64,000 bases of DNA from Atherinomorus stipes. Lineage: Eukaryota; Chordata; Actinopteri; Atheriniformes; Atherinidae. The notes below the pieces were generated by a model. It saw nothing but the letters and a program-made list of their open reading frames with translations, ran no database searches and was not told where the DNA came from. The stretch lies in assembly GCA_023101725.1 (NCBI GenBank), contig JALJCO010007048.1, positions 1 to 64,000 of the forward strand. Reading direction: 5' to 3'. Made by a program: the position numbers and the translations under genes. Below, in pieces: positions 28,712 through 42,442 of this stretch (position 1 is its first letter; each line of letters starts with the position of its first letter).

Positions 28712-29441
28712 CTAGGGCTGGACGATATAGAAAAAAAGATTATTGATAAAAAAAAAATCTGTATCGATCGATATCGATATTTATTTTTTAAAAAAAAAGC
28801 CATTATCAAATTAAAAGCTATTGTAGGTGCAGCCCTGGCCATTTAAGCTTTTGCTGAATTACCTACTCATAATAAAGATCTAACTAAAGCTGTTTTCAGA
28901 CTTGCATTGCGGAATATGAGCGGTAAATCCGTCCGCTCTTTAACCAGACTCGTCTTTACAAACAAGCTGCTTCCTTGCGGACTTATCGTGTCCTGGGGCT
29001 TTCAGACATCAGGAAATGTTGCGGAAAAGTCAGCACAGCCCGGCTCTCCCTTCAACTCTGTCCAGAACATTTTCTTGTGCGTTCAGCCGCAACATTTCTG
29101 CTCTTGTGACATGTAGACCAGCCGGTACATGTCTGCTACGTCTCTGAGGTAAAAGACCGGTAGCCTACGCATGTCTGAATGCAGCGTTAAAAAGGACAGA
29201 GTTCGCAATATTACCGCTTTCCAGTGGAAGTCTGAAAGGAGCATAACACTGAATTCCAATTCAGCCTTTGCCTGGTCTGCGTTTGTGATTGGTTTGAGGG
29301 AAGGGGTGACTGTAGTATCATGCTACCTGATAGGCTACAGCAAAAAGTTTCTATATTGAACTTTTATTGACCCTCTTTTTTTTATATTGAAAAAACCTCT
29401 GTCGATCGATATATATTGATATTGAATTATCGTCTAGCCCT
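28712..29441. mobile_element. hAT-like non-autonomous element
   Basis: The left end is agggctggacgatat and the right end is attatcgtctagccct, imperfect inverted repeats typical of fish hAT relatives, with CGATA-rich subterminal sequence inside both ends. There is no transposase. Flanking target duplication is not clear. Confidence 0.65.
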
Positions 29442-29444
29442 CTT

Positions 29445-31972
29445 TTAATCTCATTCAGTCTGTGACAGGCGCTACCCACCAGATGGGACATTCGTTGGAT
29501 TTGGTTTTATCTTTTGGTTTGAGAGTCCATGTTAATGAGATCTTTGATGCAGGTTTTTCTGACCATTATGTTGTTTTATTTTCCATTATGCTTTCTGATG
29601 CTCCAGCCAAACCGTGCGCTCCGGGCGCCGTGTACGCATAATTAACTCTCTGACAGCGTCTCAGTTTTCTTCAGCCTTTTGTAGCCTCTGTACTTGGTGT
29701 AAGTGATCATGGTAACTTCAGTCCTGATGCTCTTTTGAATGTTTTTAATTCAGTTTGCTCGGATATTCTGGACATAGTGGCTCCTTCTAGGTCCAAGCGG
29801 TCTAAACCAAGTACAGATCCTTGGTTGGATGACACCACGCGTGCTCTTGGCGCACCTGCAGGCGCGCTGAAAGAAAGTTTAAGAAAGATAATCTGCAGAT
29901 CTCTTTTGAAATGCTCCGTGATAGCTTACATAAATACCAAAGCGCTGTAAAGGCTGCCAAATCTCGGTATTTGTCTGAACTAATTTCAGCTAATTTTAAT
30001 AAGCCTCAGTTCCTTTTTAAAACTCTCAGCTCTCTTATAAATCCTTGTGATTCTAGCAGCATCTCACCTTCTCAGATGCTCTGTGACAACTTTCTTGCAT
30101 TTTTTATAAACAAGATCGCCTCGATTAGGCCATCTTTTCATTTTCCCTTAGCGCCCCCATCCTCTTTGTCCTGTCACTCTACTTTTGACAGCTTTGAACA
30201 GGAGTCTCTCTCATCTTTAACTGAGATCGTGAGGCACCTGAAACCCTCAAACTGCCCTCTGGATTGTATTCCTTCTAGATTATTTAAGGACGTTTTTGAT
30301 AGTATAGGGGCGTGTGTTTTGAACCTGATTACTCATCTCTGAGGTCTGGCTGCGTTCCAGCTGCCTTTTAAACATGCTGTGGTGCAGCCTCTCATTAAGA
30401 AAAGAAATCTTGACCCCTCTGTTCTCTCAAATTACAGACCAATTTCTAAACTCCCTTTTCTGTCCAAACTTCTGGAGAAAACAGTTTACAATCAGCTGCA
30501 GTCTTACCTTGATCTTAATTGCATTTCTGAAAAATTTCAATCAGGTTTTAAATCGTTTCATAGTACTGAAACAGCGTTGTTGAGGGTTTATAATGACCTG
30601 CTGTTGACTGCAGACCGAGGCTGCTCCGCTGCCCTGATTCTGTTAGATCTGACATCAGCCTTTGACACGGTCGATCATCAGATCTTATTATCTCGTCTTG
30701 ACTCTTGTGTTGGCATCAGAGGTGTAGCCCTGAACTGGTTCCGGTCTTATTTAGCAGACAGGAGTTTTTCTGTCTGCCTAGGCCAGTTTTCATCTGCTGC
30801 AGCTCCACTCAGCTGTGGGGTCCCTCAAGGGTCCATTCTGGGGCCTTTTCTTTTTTCCTTGTATTTGCTTCCACTGGGTTCTATTTTTAGGAAGTATGGT
30901 TTTCCTTTCATTGTTTTGCAGATGACTTGCAAATCTATTTACCTGTACAGTCATCATCTACTGGATCCATTGACACCTGTTGAACTGTCTAGTGGAAGTG
31001 AATTCATGGTTGGGGCAAAACTTCCTTCTTTTGAACAAGGATAAAACAGAAATTATTGTTTTTGGTCAGTCTGATGTGTTAGATGGCCATGTCAGTGTGA
31101 TTGGTCTGTTATCCCAGTACTGTAAACAGTATGTGAGGAATCTTGGTGTGACTTTTGATGCTGGTTTAAGATTTGACAAACAAATTAGTTCTGTGGTCAA
31201 ATCTAGTTTCTTCCATTTACGGCTTCTGGGTAAAGTGAAGTCATATCTACCCTATAAGGACCTGGAGAGGGCTATTCATGCTTTTATCACTTGCCGCCTT
31301 GATTATTGTAACTCCCTTTATTTTGGGATCGAACAGTCATTACTCCGTCGTTTACAGATTGTCCAGAACTCAGCAGCTCGTCTTCTGACAGGAAGTAAAC
31401 GACGTGAGCACATTACTCCGGTGCTGGCTTCTCTTCACTGGCTACCTGTTAAATTTAGGATTCAATTTAAGATTCTTTTGATTGTATTTAAAAGTCTGAA
31501 CGGCACGGCACCACCGTATCTTTCTGATATTTTGAAGCCCTACACACCTGTCAGATCGCTCAGGTCGACAAACCAGTTGCTCCTGACGGTTCCTAGAACC
31601 AGACTAAAGGGCAGAGGTGACAGAGCTTTTTTCTGTTGCTGCACCAGTTCTTTGGAACAGTCTGCCTTTTAATATTAGAAGTGCCCAGAGAATTGTTCAT
31701 TTTAAATCCTTACTAAAAGCACATCTATTCTCATTGGCCTTCCCCCAGCCTGAGCATCTCTTTTTGGCTTTTATGTGTTTTATGTTATTTTATGGGTTTA
31801 TCTTCTTCTGTGGTTTTATGTGTATTCCATTCATGTGCTGTCTTATCTATTCTGTGCTCTTAATTTATTGTTGATTTTGATTTGATCATTTCTATGTTCA
31901 GCACTTTGGTCAACTGAGGTTGTTTTTAAATGTGCTTTATAAATAAATTTGACTTGACTTGACTTGACTACT
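29445..31972 (+). pseudogene. L2-like LINE, 5'-truncated, frameshifted ORF2
   Basis: The stretch begins in the endonuclease C-terminus (HSLDLVLSFGLRV near 29485), passes through linker frames and enters the reverse transcriptase: NYRPISKLPFLSKLLEK, then LLDLTSAFDTVDHQILLS, then GVPQGSILGPFLFSLYL. The catalytic box follows in another frame as FADDLQIYLP (near 30915), showing a frameshift. C-terminal frames run to 31672. It ends with gtgctttataaataaatttg and four tandem TTGAC units (31951-31970), the usual tail of fish L2-type elements. Several stops and frame changes rule out activity. Confidence 0.85.
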
Positions 31973-32930
31973 GAGTTCTGCTTTAATCAAGTATGAAAAC
32001 TAAGTAAGATTTATCTCACTTTCAAATGCACTTTTATTGTTTTTTTTTAAAAAGTGCATGTACATTCGGTTTGAAGTGGTGCGTGTTACACTTTGGTAGA
32101 ATAAATGCAACCAGCTGGAGTCAATCAATGTGTCCAGTATATATACATATATTTATATGTATATATATTTAAAACAAGTATAAAAAGAGTCAGTGCCATT
32201 AATACTTAAAAATGCTCTCTTTTTTGGGGGGGGGGATCTTAAAATTCGCCCTTGGTTTTATTATATTGAGTCATGGTGATGTGAGGACCTGCTGTATTCA
32301 CATAACAATAACATCTTTCATTAGCATGTTGCATAAGAATCATCTGTGCACCTCACTTGAATAATCTTTATTTTCTCTTCTCATGCTGAATATTGCCTTC
32401 ATGTTCTGTAAATCCAGCAGTGATGTAAAGATGTGAGGAAGGGATGCCGTTACTGACCCGTATGCAGCTGCACAGTAAGTCCAGCAGGGAAACAAGCTTC
32501 CCTGCAGCTGCTGTAAAACATTTTCATTTTAGCCTCCATCACCATCAACTTACTGACCTCAATAAAACACACAAGGTTTATCTTCAAGCTCGGTCTCACT
32601 CTGACACGTCACAAGGAGACGTAGTCAGGACCCCTCGGCTGTCCAGTGTGCAGGCTTACATAATCCTATGAAAGACTGCATTTTCAGCCATAATATGAAC
32701 TTTTTAACCCTGACCCAATACTTTTCTCACCTACGAAACATCAAATGAGACCAAATGTAAAGTAGTGTGCGAGTAATTAGTGGCTGAGCAGGACTTGACT
32801 GCAGCTTTATTAGTCATACTCAGAGACTAACATGTTTTATTCACCCAGAAGGAAAATATGTTGAAAATGAAAAACCAGGGTTATTTTCATCACTTTTTTA
32901 TTTTTAAAAAGAAACACAAAAATCACCAAG
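31973..32930. other. Host intergenic DNA, nothing recognised
   Basis: It contains a TATATA-rich patch near 32140-32170 and a poly-G run near 32226. No gene. Confidence 0.4.
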
Positions 32931-32935
32931 GATTT

Positions 32936-35900
32936 CAGGGTTCCTACACGTTTTTACAAGTCACATTTAAGACTTTAAGGCCACTTAAAACAGAAATGAA
33001 CGCCCATTTCACAGCCACACTGGCAAAAACACACATTCCTCTACAATTACAAGGATAGATTGAACAACCACAGACACATAAACAGAGTATAAACAGTATG
33101 TTCACCCCCCCCCCCCCAAAAAAAAAGAAAGAAAAAAAAAACTCCCAAATCCACAAAATTTTCAAATCACTGTAAGGTTGCTTTCTTGCATATGTTTATA
33201 AAGGCTTCTTGTGTGTGTGTGTTAGGATCAATTTTCCCCAATCATTTCTACCTGCAAAGTTTCAAATTTCATTATAATGGTCGAGTTGGAACAGGAGGAA
33301 ATGAATCAAAGGTAGAGTCCGAAGTTTCCCCCTGAAAATAAACGTTACACTTGTGCAAGTGAAACCGCCTCAAACTGCGCCTTTGGGCCTTTAATCGCGT
33401 GCCTCTCTCCCTGTCTGTAATTCGCTCTTCAGCTTTGTTTTGTTTATTCGGGACGTTTCTGGGTGGAGATTTGTGTTTATATCACCAGCCAATGACAGAG
33501 CTAAGGGCATGACGCTGTGTGGGAATAAGCTCATGATTGGAGCAGACGGCAGTCACTCAAACTCTGAAGGTAGAAAAAAGAAAGTTAGAAAGAAAAACGG
33601 CGGATGCACCCGAAGAAAGGTAAGAGCTTTAGATAATGCAAGTTGGAAAACCAGGGTTAATATTAGTTTGGCTTTTACCCGCTTCTGAGCTCTGACGGAG
33701 ACGATTGAAGCTGAATAGGCTGAAGAACGAGGCGGCCATTAGCCTGAGAGGGAGGGGCTCAGTTTGAATACTATGGGTGTGTCTCATGTTCAAATGTGCA
33801 GACTACGTAGGCTACGGAGTGTGCTATGTAGTCCACACACTCCGAAGCAGCCTCCTAAAACGGTAGCTGCTGCAATGGGACATCCTAGCAGACGAGAATT
33901 ACCCATAGATGGGTGTCTGAGCAACGTCACAGATAGGATGCGCACGCAACCAGGGGGCAAGAAAACAGAGGAAAAGCATTATTGAACTATGAGAAGACGT
34001 GTGTTTTATGTACAAAACTCGACTTTTAATGCAGATTAGGTCAAGATATGACGTGAAAGTGTCGGGGAAATATAATGTTTGAGTCCTGGTATTTGTTCGG
34101 TTGCAAAAATCAAAACATTAATGGATGTAAACAGTTGAAAATGGTGAAAATAGGACAGTAGGCGTGATTGATCTTCAGAAAACCCTCCCAGATAACTTAT
34201 TCCAGTTCAGACTATGATTTATTTAGTCTTTCACCATGGTGACATGTAGGATTAAACCACGGCAGAGGCAGAAATTATTCCTGTATTCTAGTCGGAAGAC
34301 TAATAGCAGCATCACCGCCGCGATCGGCTGCATGACATAAACTGTAAACACTGTGTGTGACAGCCATCCTCTGCTGCTTGGGCACGAACTTAAAAAAGAA
34401 GGAGAAACTGACTGTGGAGCCGTTTACGAACGTTCACGTGGCATAACAACGCATCCCGGAGATTTGGTACGAAGTACGGGGTCGTAAATCAGATGGCGTT
34501 TGAGTTTATACCGTTAGCTTGTTAGCAGTTAGCTAGTCTGTCTGCTGTCCACCACGATCTCATCCACAATAAAGCAGAACGTTACACAAGCAGCGAAACT
34601 TACCTACAGCAATGCGCGTTAGTCCCTAACAGCTGGAATCAGCTCCTTTCCAAACGTAGTGATGATGTCGTCTTTGCCTGGTTTAATCCCAAACTAGTGA
34701 AAGTTGCTCCTGTGTGGAGGAGGTGAGGACGACACGGAGCTGAACTGAACCTGCTGCAGGCTGCAGATTGTTGTGGCCTCTTTTGGTTTTAACAAAGAGT
34801 CTAAACGAAAGTTTAAGCCGCTTTCTAACTCAGGTTTTTCAGGCAAATTTCAAATGAGGTCCAACACGAATAATATCCATGTTTTAACAAGAAAAATGCC
34901 GTTTCCGGGTGATGACTCCCTTGCCAAGTTAGTATAATCGTGATAGAAAAATAACACAGCACGAGCGTCGGTATTTTGTTATTCGTCATCAAAATACAGA
35001 TTCATTCAATATAATTTAAAACACAACGATCTCTGTTTGTGTGTCGGGTTCTTTATATTTTTATGAATGATATGAGTGCGTGTTTGGCCGTAGACTCCAA
35101 TACAAAGCACAGGCTTTTTGCCCCCCTGGTTGCGCGCGCAACTGCCAATGTTTGTAAACAGGAAACCCATCTATAGTGCTCCAGTCTCGTTGCCTAGCAA
35201 CTGCAGCTCCACAGCTGTTTAGTGACGGCTTTCTTTTCGCTTTTCCTTACAGCTACATTGTGAGGAAAGAAAGAGAGAGAACGAGTATGGAACCATGCAT
35301 TTTATTCCCTTTCATTTATCTGTCGTTACCTGAACTTGTACACCCCATTAACCCCTTGTTAACCCAGGGATAATATCAAACAAAATGGATTTTCTGAGGC
35401 AAAAACGTTCTCTCTTTCTTTCTTTTTATGTTTGCCCACATATTTTTAAATTTTAAACAGAAATGATCTGTTTCTTACCAGTAAACACTTTATTTCACTT
35501 AAAAATCAACAAACATATCCAAATATTACACCCGTGTTGCAGCTTTTCTCTCGTCCATCTTCTGCGGAATGAAACAAAATACCTTTGCCTATTTTATTGT
35601 TTTTACAATATTCTCATCCTTAAAAATGTCAAGCAGAATTGCAAAAAGATCTGTTAAAAAAAAAAGTCTCCCACCCTTCTGTTTTAATTTTTCCCTTTAG
35701 TCATGATGATTAACTTTTGTGTTTCACGCTTTAACTATAATTTATTGTATATTGTCCGCTAAATATCTTATTTTCCTTTATTCTATTTAAACCCCTTTGT
35801 ATCTTTATTGTTTAAACCTTTCAGTGCGTTTGTTCTTGATGTAACCGTACAGTATTGTATAAACCCTTGTTACTCCGTGTCGCGCCACATAACTTAAGAC

Positions 35901-36015
35901 CTACCATATGAAATTTAAGACCAAACTGTCTTAAAAAGTCCTGTGTTTAAGTACTTTTTAAGGTATTAAATGCAGTTTTGTAAATTTAAGACTTTCAAAA
36001 CCCGTGGGAACCCTG
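32936..36015. mobile_element. 3.1-kb DNA element with CAGGG ends and 5-bp target duplication
   Basis: The left end is CAGGGTTCCTACACGTTTTT and the right end is AAACCCGTGGGAACCCTG, imperfect inverted repeats. GATTT flanks both sides directly (32931-32935 and 36016-36020). Both ends carry further inverted similarity (acatttaagacttt inside). The interior has only short ORFs and no transposase motif, so it is non-autonomous or decayed. Confidence 0.7.
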
Positions 36016-36154
36016 GATTTGGTCAATTGAATTTATTAATTCAAACACTCCATTAATGGCCACAAGATGTTAGAATGATTGTTGAGTATTTACAGAAGTG
36101 TTATTTGTGGTGAGAGTTCCTTTCAGTTTGGTGATAACTGAATGCTAGATGCGT

Positions 36155-36250
36155 TATAGGTACACCTGTTCACTTTAAACACAAATCAGCTAATCACATT
36201 GCAGCAAGCTGACATATTTAGATATTATCTAGTCGCTAAAGACGATAAAT
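36155..36250 (+). repeat. Tc1-like end fragment
   Basis: The stretch aggtacacctgttcacttta followed by cagctaatcacattgcagca is the end region of the same common fish Tc1-like family seen at 26.1 and 62.2 kb. Confidence 0.55.
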
Positions 36251-36304
36251 GGCATCTGTGCACATGGGAACATTGTTAGCATGATGTTGTCATTGTTTGT
36301 TATA

Positions 36305-37115
36305 TACAGTCCTCAATATTATTCATACCCTCCAATTTAAAAAAAAGCTATATTCACAATAGTAATTCAAATAACAAGAACCTAATAATAAATAAATAAA
36401 TGAAATCACAAAATTATAATTTAATAAAATAAAATATTGCTTTAGAATTGTGGTTGGAAATAATAATAAAAACAAACAACCAAAACTGTCCTGGACACAT
36501 TAGAAGCACCTTTCCCATGAACAGTGGACTAAAATACCTGTCAACAGGCGTAAAAGTTTTTTTGAGCGCTAGAGAAAACACATGATTGCAGCGATTGCAA
36601 AACAAAATTTAAGCTTCGGACTCCCATCATTCTTGTTTACTTGTTTTATTCTTATGTGTATACAACTGTGTATACAGTCATCCTCAAAATTATTCATACC
36701 CTCCAAGTAAAGAAGGAAAAAAAATCAGCTGCCAGTGAAATAAGTTGCAAATGACCAAAGTAATAATACATAAAGAATTCTATGAAAATCATGACATCGA
36801 TTATGGATTGTGGTTCAAAAGAAATATTAAAAACAAAAACATATAACACACACAAAAAAAAAACAAGCAAACAAGCATGATGGAGTTCAGAGACTTTCAC
36901 ACTTGTTGGCAGGTATTTTGGTCCACTGTTCATGAGAAAGGTGCTCTGATTTGTCTGGGACAGTTTTGTTTTTTCTCCTTTAATTATTACTTTCAACCAC
37001 AATTTAAAAGCAATATTCTATTTCACTAAATTACATTTTTGGTCATTTTTATTTATAATTTGTTTCTCTAGTGTCTTGTTATTTGAATTACTATTGTGAA
37101 TTTAGCCTTCTCTTT
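36305..37115. mobile_element. Paired Tc1-like non-autonomous copies, partly inverted
   Basis: The end sequence tacagtcctcaatattattc at 36305 recurs as tacagtcatcctcaaaatta at 36674, in the same direction. The interior segments around 36450-36540 and 36905-37010 (gaacagtggac and its complement) are inverted relative to each other, so two copies are fused or rearranged here. Confidence 0.6.
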
Positions 37116-37660
37116 AATTGGAGGTTATGAATGAACGTTAGGCCTATTTGAAGAGGGAAATTAATGTGAACAAAGAAGAACATAGGGTATGTTCTTATCT
37201 TCTTACTTATCTCTTTTCTTAAGAGGTAAGAAAGATGAGAAAATGAAAAAAAGATGTTGGGAGTAGAGTGTAGAGAGACAAGCGGGGAAATTATGTAAAT
37301 CTGAAACAGAGGAAATGAGGCAGGAAAAAAAACAATGAAAAACGGGTGATGAAAGGAGAGGATGTGAGAAGAAAGAACTATGAGTCCTAAGTTTAATTAT
37401 AAAATAACCAAGTTTTTTTCCTCTCCATGAATGACAGGATTCACCCTCAGTCCTCATATAAACAACCAGCAGGTGTCGCTCCGGATAAAAAACCTTTTAT
37501 TTCAAAACAAATTAAACAAACTGAGCTTAAAAATGCGCCAGAATGGCGGCAGACGGCTGAAAAACTAAATACTTTTCACCCCTGCAGAAAAGCACTTATT
37601 CATACTTATGCCACGTCTTTAATTTAAAGTAAATGAGAAACGAACTGCATTACCCAGGAA
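37116..37660. other. Host intergenic DNA, nothing recognised
   Basis: No gene or named repeat seen. Confidence 0.4.
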
Positions 37661-37662
37661 GC

Positions 37663-37880
37663 ACTGGGGGGGGGTAGGGGGTGATTAAGACGGGGTTTGT
37701 TTTGCCACTACGCGGGGCTTTTCCCCCTCGTCGTGGTGGAAAAATCAATGCTTTCCCCCTTTGGGGGGGGGTATTTTTCTCTCACGCGCGGGCGGGCGCG
37801 CGCGGGCTGCCCGGGGGGGGGTGGGGGGGAGGGCGGGGTTGGGGGGGGGGGGGGGGGGGCCCGCCGCACGTCCCCCCCCG
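37663..37880. repeat. G-run and GC-rich island
   Basis: Repeated long G runs (37665-37680, 37764-37772, 37812-37860) with CG-rich text between. It is suspicious for base-calling error and quadruplex-prone. Frames through it are not credible proteins. Confidence 0.7.
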
Positions 37881-38095
37881 GAGCTGCTGGACTGCTGCGG
37901 AGGACTCAGCAACGTCGACTACTCCAAGGTGACTTCGCCTCGCTCAGAATCAGAACCAGGTTGTTTTAGCGGTCCGACTTGGACGGACGTGGTCCTGAAG
38001 CGTCACGTAAACGCAACGTCAGCCCCAAGCGTTACGTAGTAGACGCGGCTTCAGTCTGCTACCAGCGGATAAACCAGTAGTTAAAACCGGAAATG

Positions 38096-41000
38096 TATGG
38101 GATCAAAATCATGCCAGAGACAATTTGTGTGTGAAAAAGATTTTTCATGTAAAATAATGTTTTGAAGTTGTATAAAACAAGTCGTGCTTGTAAAAAAAAG
38201 TTATGAACCCACAGAATCATTTTGTGGTTGTGTGAGAAACCTTTGTGTGCAGAAATATTATTTGCAAACATGTAGATCAGTTTCGTATTTGTGTTTTATT
38301 TTTCTGTGTGTGTGAAAATTGAATTTGTACCTGTAAAAGTTTCGCCACACAAAAATATCTGTACGAGTGCGACACCTAGGGCTCGTGTGCGACACTGCAC
38401 CTACGAGCTCACAAAACAGAAACCTACAACCACAAAACTTTTTTACGGATTGAAGACAAGTCAAAGTCGTGCCACTAACAGCCAATCAGGACACTGCATT
38501 CTGGCAAGCCAAACAGCCAATGATGTGGTGGATTGGTGATGACGTTTATTTTTGGGGACGAAGACGATACCGTTAGCAAAGGCTCTTGGCTGCTAGCAGT
38601 CAGAGCGCAGCGGGAGCTACATACTTGGAGCAAGAGGGAGGCTGTTCAATCCGAAGTCGGCCACTGATCTGATTACTAACAGGCCTGCTGGAGAAGGCGG
38701 CTACTGGCAGAAGAACTTGGCCGGTTATTTTGGTGTTGATCGCCGCAGCTTATTGGATCATCTGTCTTGCTGAACGTGCGTTAGCTTTGGAGAGGCTAAC
38801 GACTAGCACATCTTGGATAGTCCCACTGGATTGTGTTCTTCCTCCGCATGTACATGAATGTTGGGGGATGAGTTGTGTTGTGATGAAAGACTGAGGCTAA
38901 GCCGTGTAAGTGCTTAAACGGGCATGATACCTCTTACCAGGCGTTCAACAAGGGGCTTTTATTTGCCCATTTATTATTATTTTAACTGGTAAAGGAGGAC
39001 GTGTAAATGCCAAGTTGACAGGTAAACTGCCTTGTATGGATACCTTCACTGTTTATAGAGAAAAGCAGTTTGTCAGGTATGTTCAGTTTTAGCCACAGAT
39101 ATTTTCTTTATCCATTTCTTTGTCATTGAAATGCAACTAAGGTTGTTTTTATTTTTTCCAAACATTGATAAAGCTGGAGTTCACATGATTGTCTGTGTCT
39201 CATTCATTCACAACTGATCAGTAAACATAAACAACTGATCAATTATCCAGCGTCTAACATGTCAGCTGGAATCTCAGATAGGTTATCTAATTTTTAGTTT
39301 ACTTTGTTCATTTAACGGATTTTTTTTTTTTATTCAATGATAAATGTTACTATAATACAATGTTGTTTTAATGTCTTTTTTTTCAACTTTGAAAAGCAAG
39401 AGGTCGATTCATGATAGATTTAACATAAACCAAAAATCAACATTATTTCAAGAAAGGGAAGCCATCGCCAGCAGGTAGTACTGAATAAAAACAATAAGAA
39501 CTTTATTAAAGAAATAAACATGGTACTAAAGTAATATAAGTGGAAAAATAGGCTCAATAAATGCTCAAATAAAAGTAATAAAATAAAAGAACTAAAATGC
39601 AAAAAGGCGCTTGTGATGGCTGGCGCCTTCACTGGCTGTGGATCCATCCCGGTCCGTGGCGGCCGCACTGAGCCTCCTCTTGGGGTCCACAACTGTCCTC
39701 CGACTCCCGAGCCATGTTTCTCCACCGCCACCATCCCCTGAGCCCCCAGTCAGGGGGATCAGACGTCCTCCGCCAACCTGTCCTGCTCCCCTGTCTCTCT
39801 CTCGGGACTCTGTAAATTTCCCGTATTTTAATAACAGCCTATTTGAAGAAAAAAAAAAAATCCTCTGCTTCTCCAAACTGACGTCACCAGCTTCAGGAGA
39901 ACCGTCACCTGCAGGAGCCTGGAACAGTGTGGTGAAACGCATCCACCAAAAAACACGTTGTCCTCATTATTTATGAAGTTTATGACATCTGTAAAGCCTT
40001 TAAGCCCGATTGACACCACGTGCGCGTGCGTGAGTCGTGGTCCGTCAACTTATGCCGGTAGGGTTTTTCTGTGTGATGCGTTAACAGCAGACCACTGCGC
40101 GCTTCTGGGTTTCAACATTGTTCATGTAAAACAATCCTCTGCATTCTGAAGGTGATGCTTGATTATTTTAATTTTGGTTGTCATGGTGACGTCTGGCATG
40201 GGTGACGTGGTGGTAATCAGTGACACGCATTGAGCTGTCACTGTCACACGGGAGAGAGAGGAGGGCTGGGTAGCAAGCATTTTTTTATCCCTACACAAAG
40301 CTTGTGGGCGTTAAGTTAAGTGTGCTGTTATGAAACAGTTTGTCCCGCATCAGGTGCGCTATAAAGCGCCTTAATAAAAAGAGAAACGCAGCCGAGCCTT
40401 GTGCGTAATTTTTATGGAAGCACCAGGGCTTCATGCAAATAGCTAGATGAAGCCATCCCCTGCCTCCAGTGTCTGTGGAAGTCACAATGCTTAAAGCAGT
40501 GACTGTGTCGATGTCGGGGAATCCCTGCGTCATTAATGAATCCCAGAGACACACGAGTGAATATCAGAAATTAGAAGTTTGGTAGGCTAATGTAAATAAA
40601 ACGTTTAACTTACATACCAGTAATGTGAAATAAAGAGCAAACGTGTTAATTGAAAATATATGCAAAATAAATAAACGTGCGTCATATACTATTTAGTCCT
40701 TTTATTTAGGCTGTAAAATAATGTAGGAATGTTCACAAATGATGTGTCAACAATGATGATCAGAATCTGATCGGCCTGGTAGTTAGAAAGTGGTTCTTTA
40801 AGATTTTCTATAGCCTATTGTGTCTGATTTTATGTGGCCCAGCGTCCCACTTTGGGCATCAAACGTGTTTTTAACACCGACATCGCGTTTGATCTGGACG
40901 GGCTGGCACAGATAGGCTATGTGGACTCCCTGGAAAACGAGCCCATTGAAACTGAAAATGTTCTAGGTAGCTCTGGCTATTCACATGAGTGACAGGAACA

Positions 41001-41993
41001 CAAAGAATTTTACATTACTTTCCTTATTAACCAGATAACCGCACATGCCTTTTATAAAAGACTAACGCCGTCGCTTTTTCTTTCTTTTCTTTACGACTGC
41101 AGCAATCAAGTAAACAGTAGGCTATGTGGTGGCAGCTTACTGCACAACCTGCCAGTAAAACACGATTTTGCTTTTCTTTCTTTCTTTTTTATTTTTAAGG
41201 GGGCTTTGACACGGTAACCACAGCATTATACGACTTAGCTTTAAATGGTTGCCAGCTTCCAGTGGGACCAGCCAAGACGTGCTAGTCGTTAGCCTCTCCA
41301 AAGCTAACACACGTCCAGTACAATATACGATTCAATAAGCTGCGGCGATCAACACCAAAATAACCGGCCAAGTTCTTCTGCCAGTAGCCGCCTTCTCCAG
41401 CAGGCCTGTTAGTGATCAGATCAGTGGCCGACTTCGGATTGAACAGCCTCCCTCTTGCTACAAGTATGTAGCTCCCGCTGCGCTCTGACTGCTAGCAGCC
41501 AAGAGCCTTTGCTAACGGTATCGTCTTCGTCCCCAAAAATAAACGTCATCACCAATCCACCACATCATTGGCTGTTTGGCTTGCCAGAATGCAGTGTCCT
41601 GATTGGCTGTTAGTGGCACGACTTTGACTTGTCTTCAATCCGTAAAAAAAGTTTTGTGGTTGTAGGTTTCTGTTTTGTGAGCTCGTAGGTGCAGTGTCGC
41701 ACACGAGCCCTAGGTGTCGCACTCGTACAGATATTTTTGTGTGGCGAAACTTTTACAGGTACAAATTCAATTTTCACACACACAGAAAAATAAAACACAA
41801 ATACGAAACTGATCTACATGTTTACAAATAATATTTCTGCACACAAAGGTTTCTCACACAACCACAAAATGATTCTGTGGGTTCATAACTTTTTTTTTAC
41901 AAGCACGACTTGTTTTATACAACTTCAAAACATTATTTTACATGAAAAATCTTTTTCACACACAAATTGTCTCTGGCATGATTTTGATCCCAT
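38096..41993. mobile_element. 3.9-kb element with about 750-bp inverted-repeat arms
   Basis: The left arm (38096-38848) and the right arm (41258-41993) are near-perfect inverted copies. The outer ends share atgggatcaaaatcatgcca and its complement, and inner ends share gctttggagaggctaacgac and its complement. The internal 2.4 kb (38849-41257) has no transposase. It contains ORFs at 39592-39976 on both strands that look like opposite readings of one GC-rich patch, and an isolated coding-like patch at about 40860-40980. The size and identity of the arms suggest a foldback-type element or a recent inverted duplication. Confidence 0.8.
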
Positions 41994-42442
41994 AGAAATG
42001 TGGCTGTTCTTTAATTCTTCCAAATTAAGAGCATGATTCTAAGTACGTTAAATCGTTTCTCCATCAAGATTAACATTAAACACACACCACTTGTCACCTT
42101 TTCCAGTGAAAACCATAAGAAAGAAAGAAATTCATTCATGTAGGCCAACAAATATTGTTTTGCTTTTATATTGAGAAAGCAAACACCCGACTCAGTAAAC
42201 ACTGATTAATGTGACGATCTCAACTAAGTTTCTTCCTTTTTAATCTCTTCTTAGTGATCCTCTTTAAGTACTACATGTCATTTTAAAGTGTTATTGAAAA
42301 CATAAAGAACAAAATATTGAACTCCAGCCATGGTAATAAAATATAATAAGCCCCTTAAAGTGATATTGTAAGAATTATTACCATATAGCATTTAATTAGT
42401 ATATGCAATTAAAACAAATAATGGACTCTTGCGTGTCCTCAA

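Noticed and set aside
39592..39976. Overlapping ORFs on both strands inside the giant inverted repeat
   Set aside because: Proline-rich on one strand and glycine-rich on the other, with no recognised domain; likely a GC-rich patch without stops.
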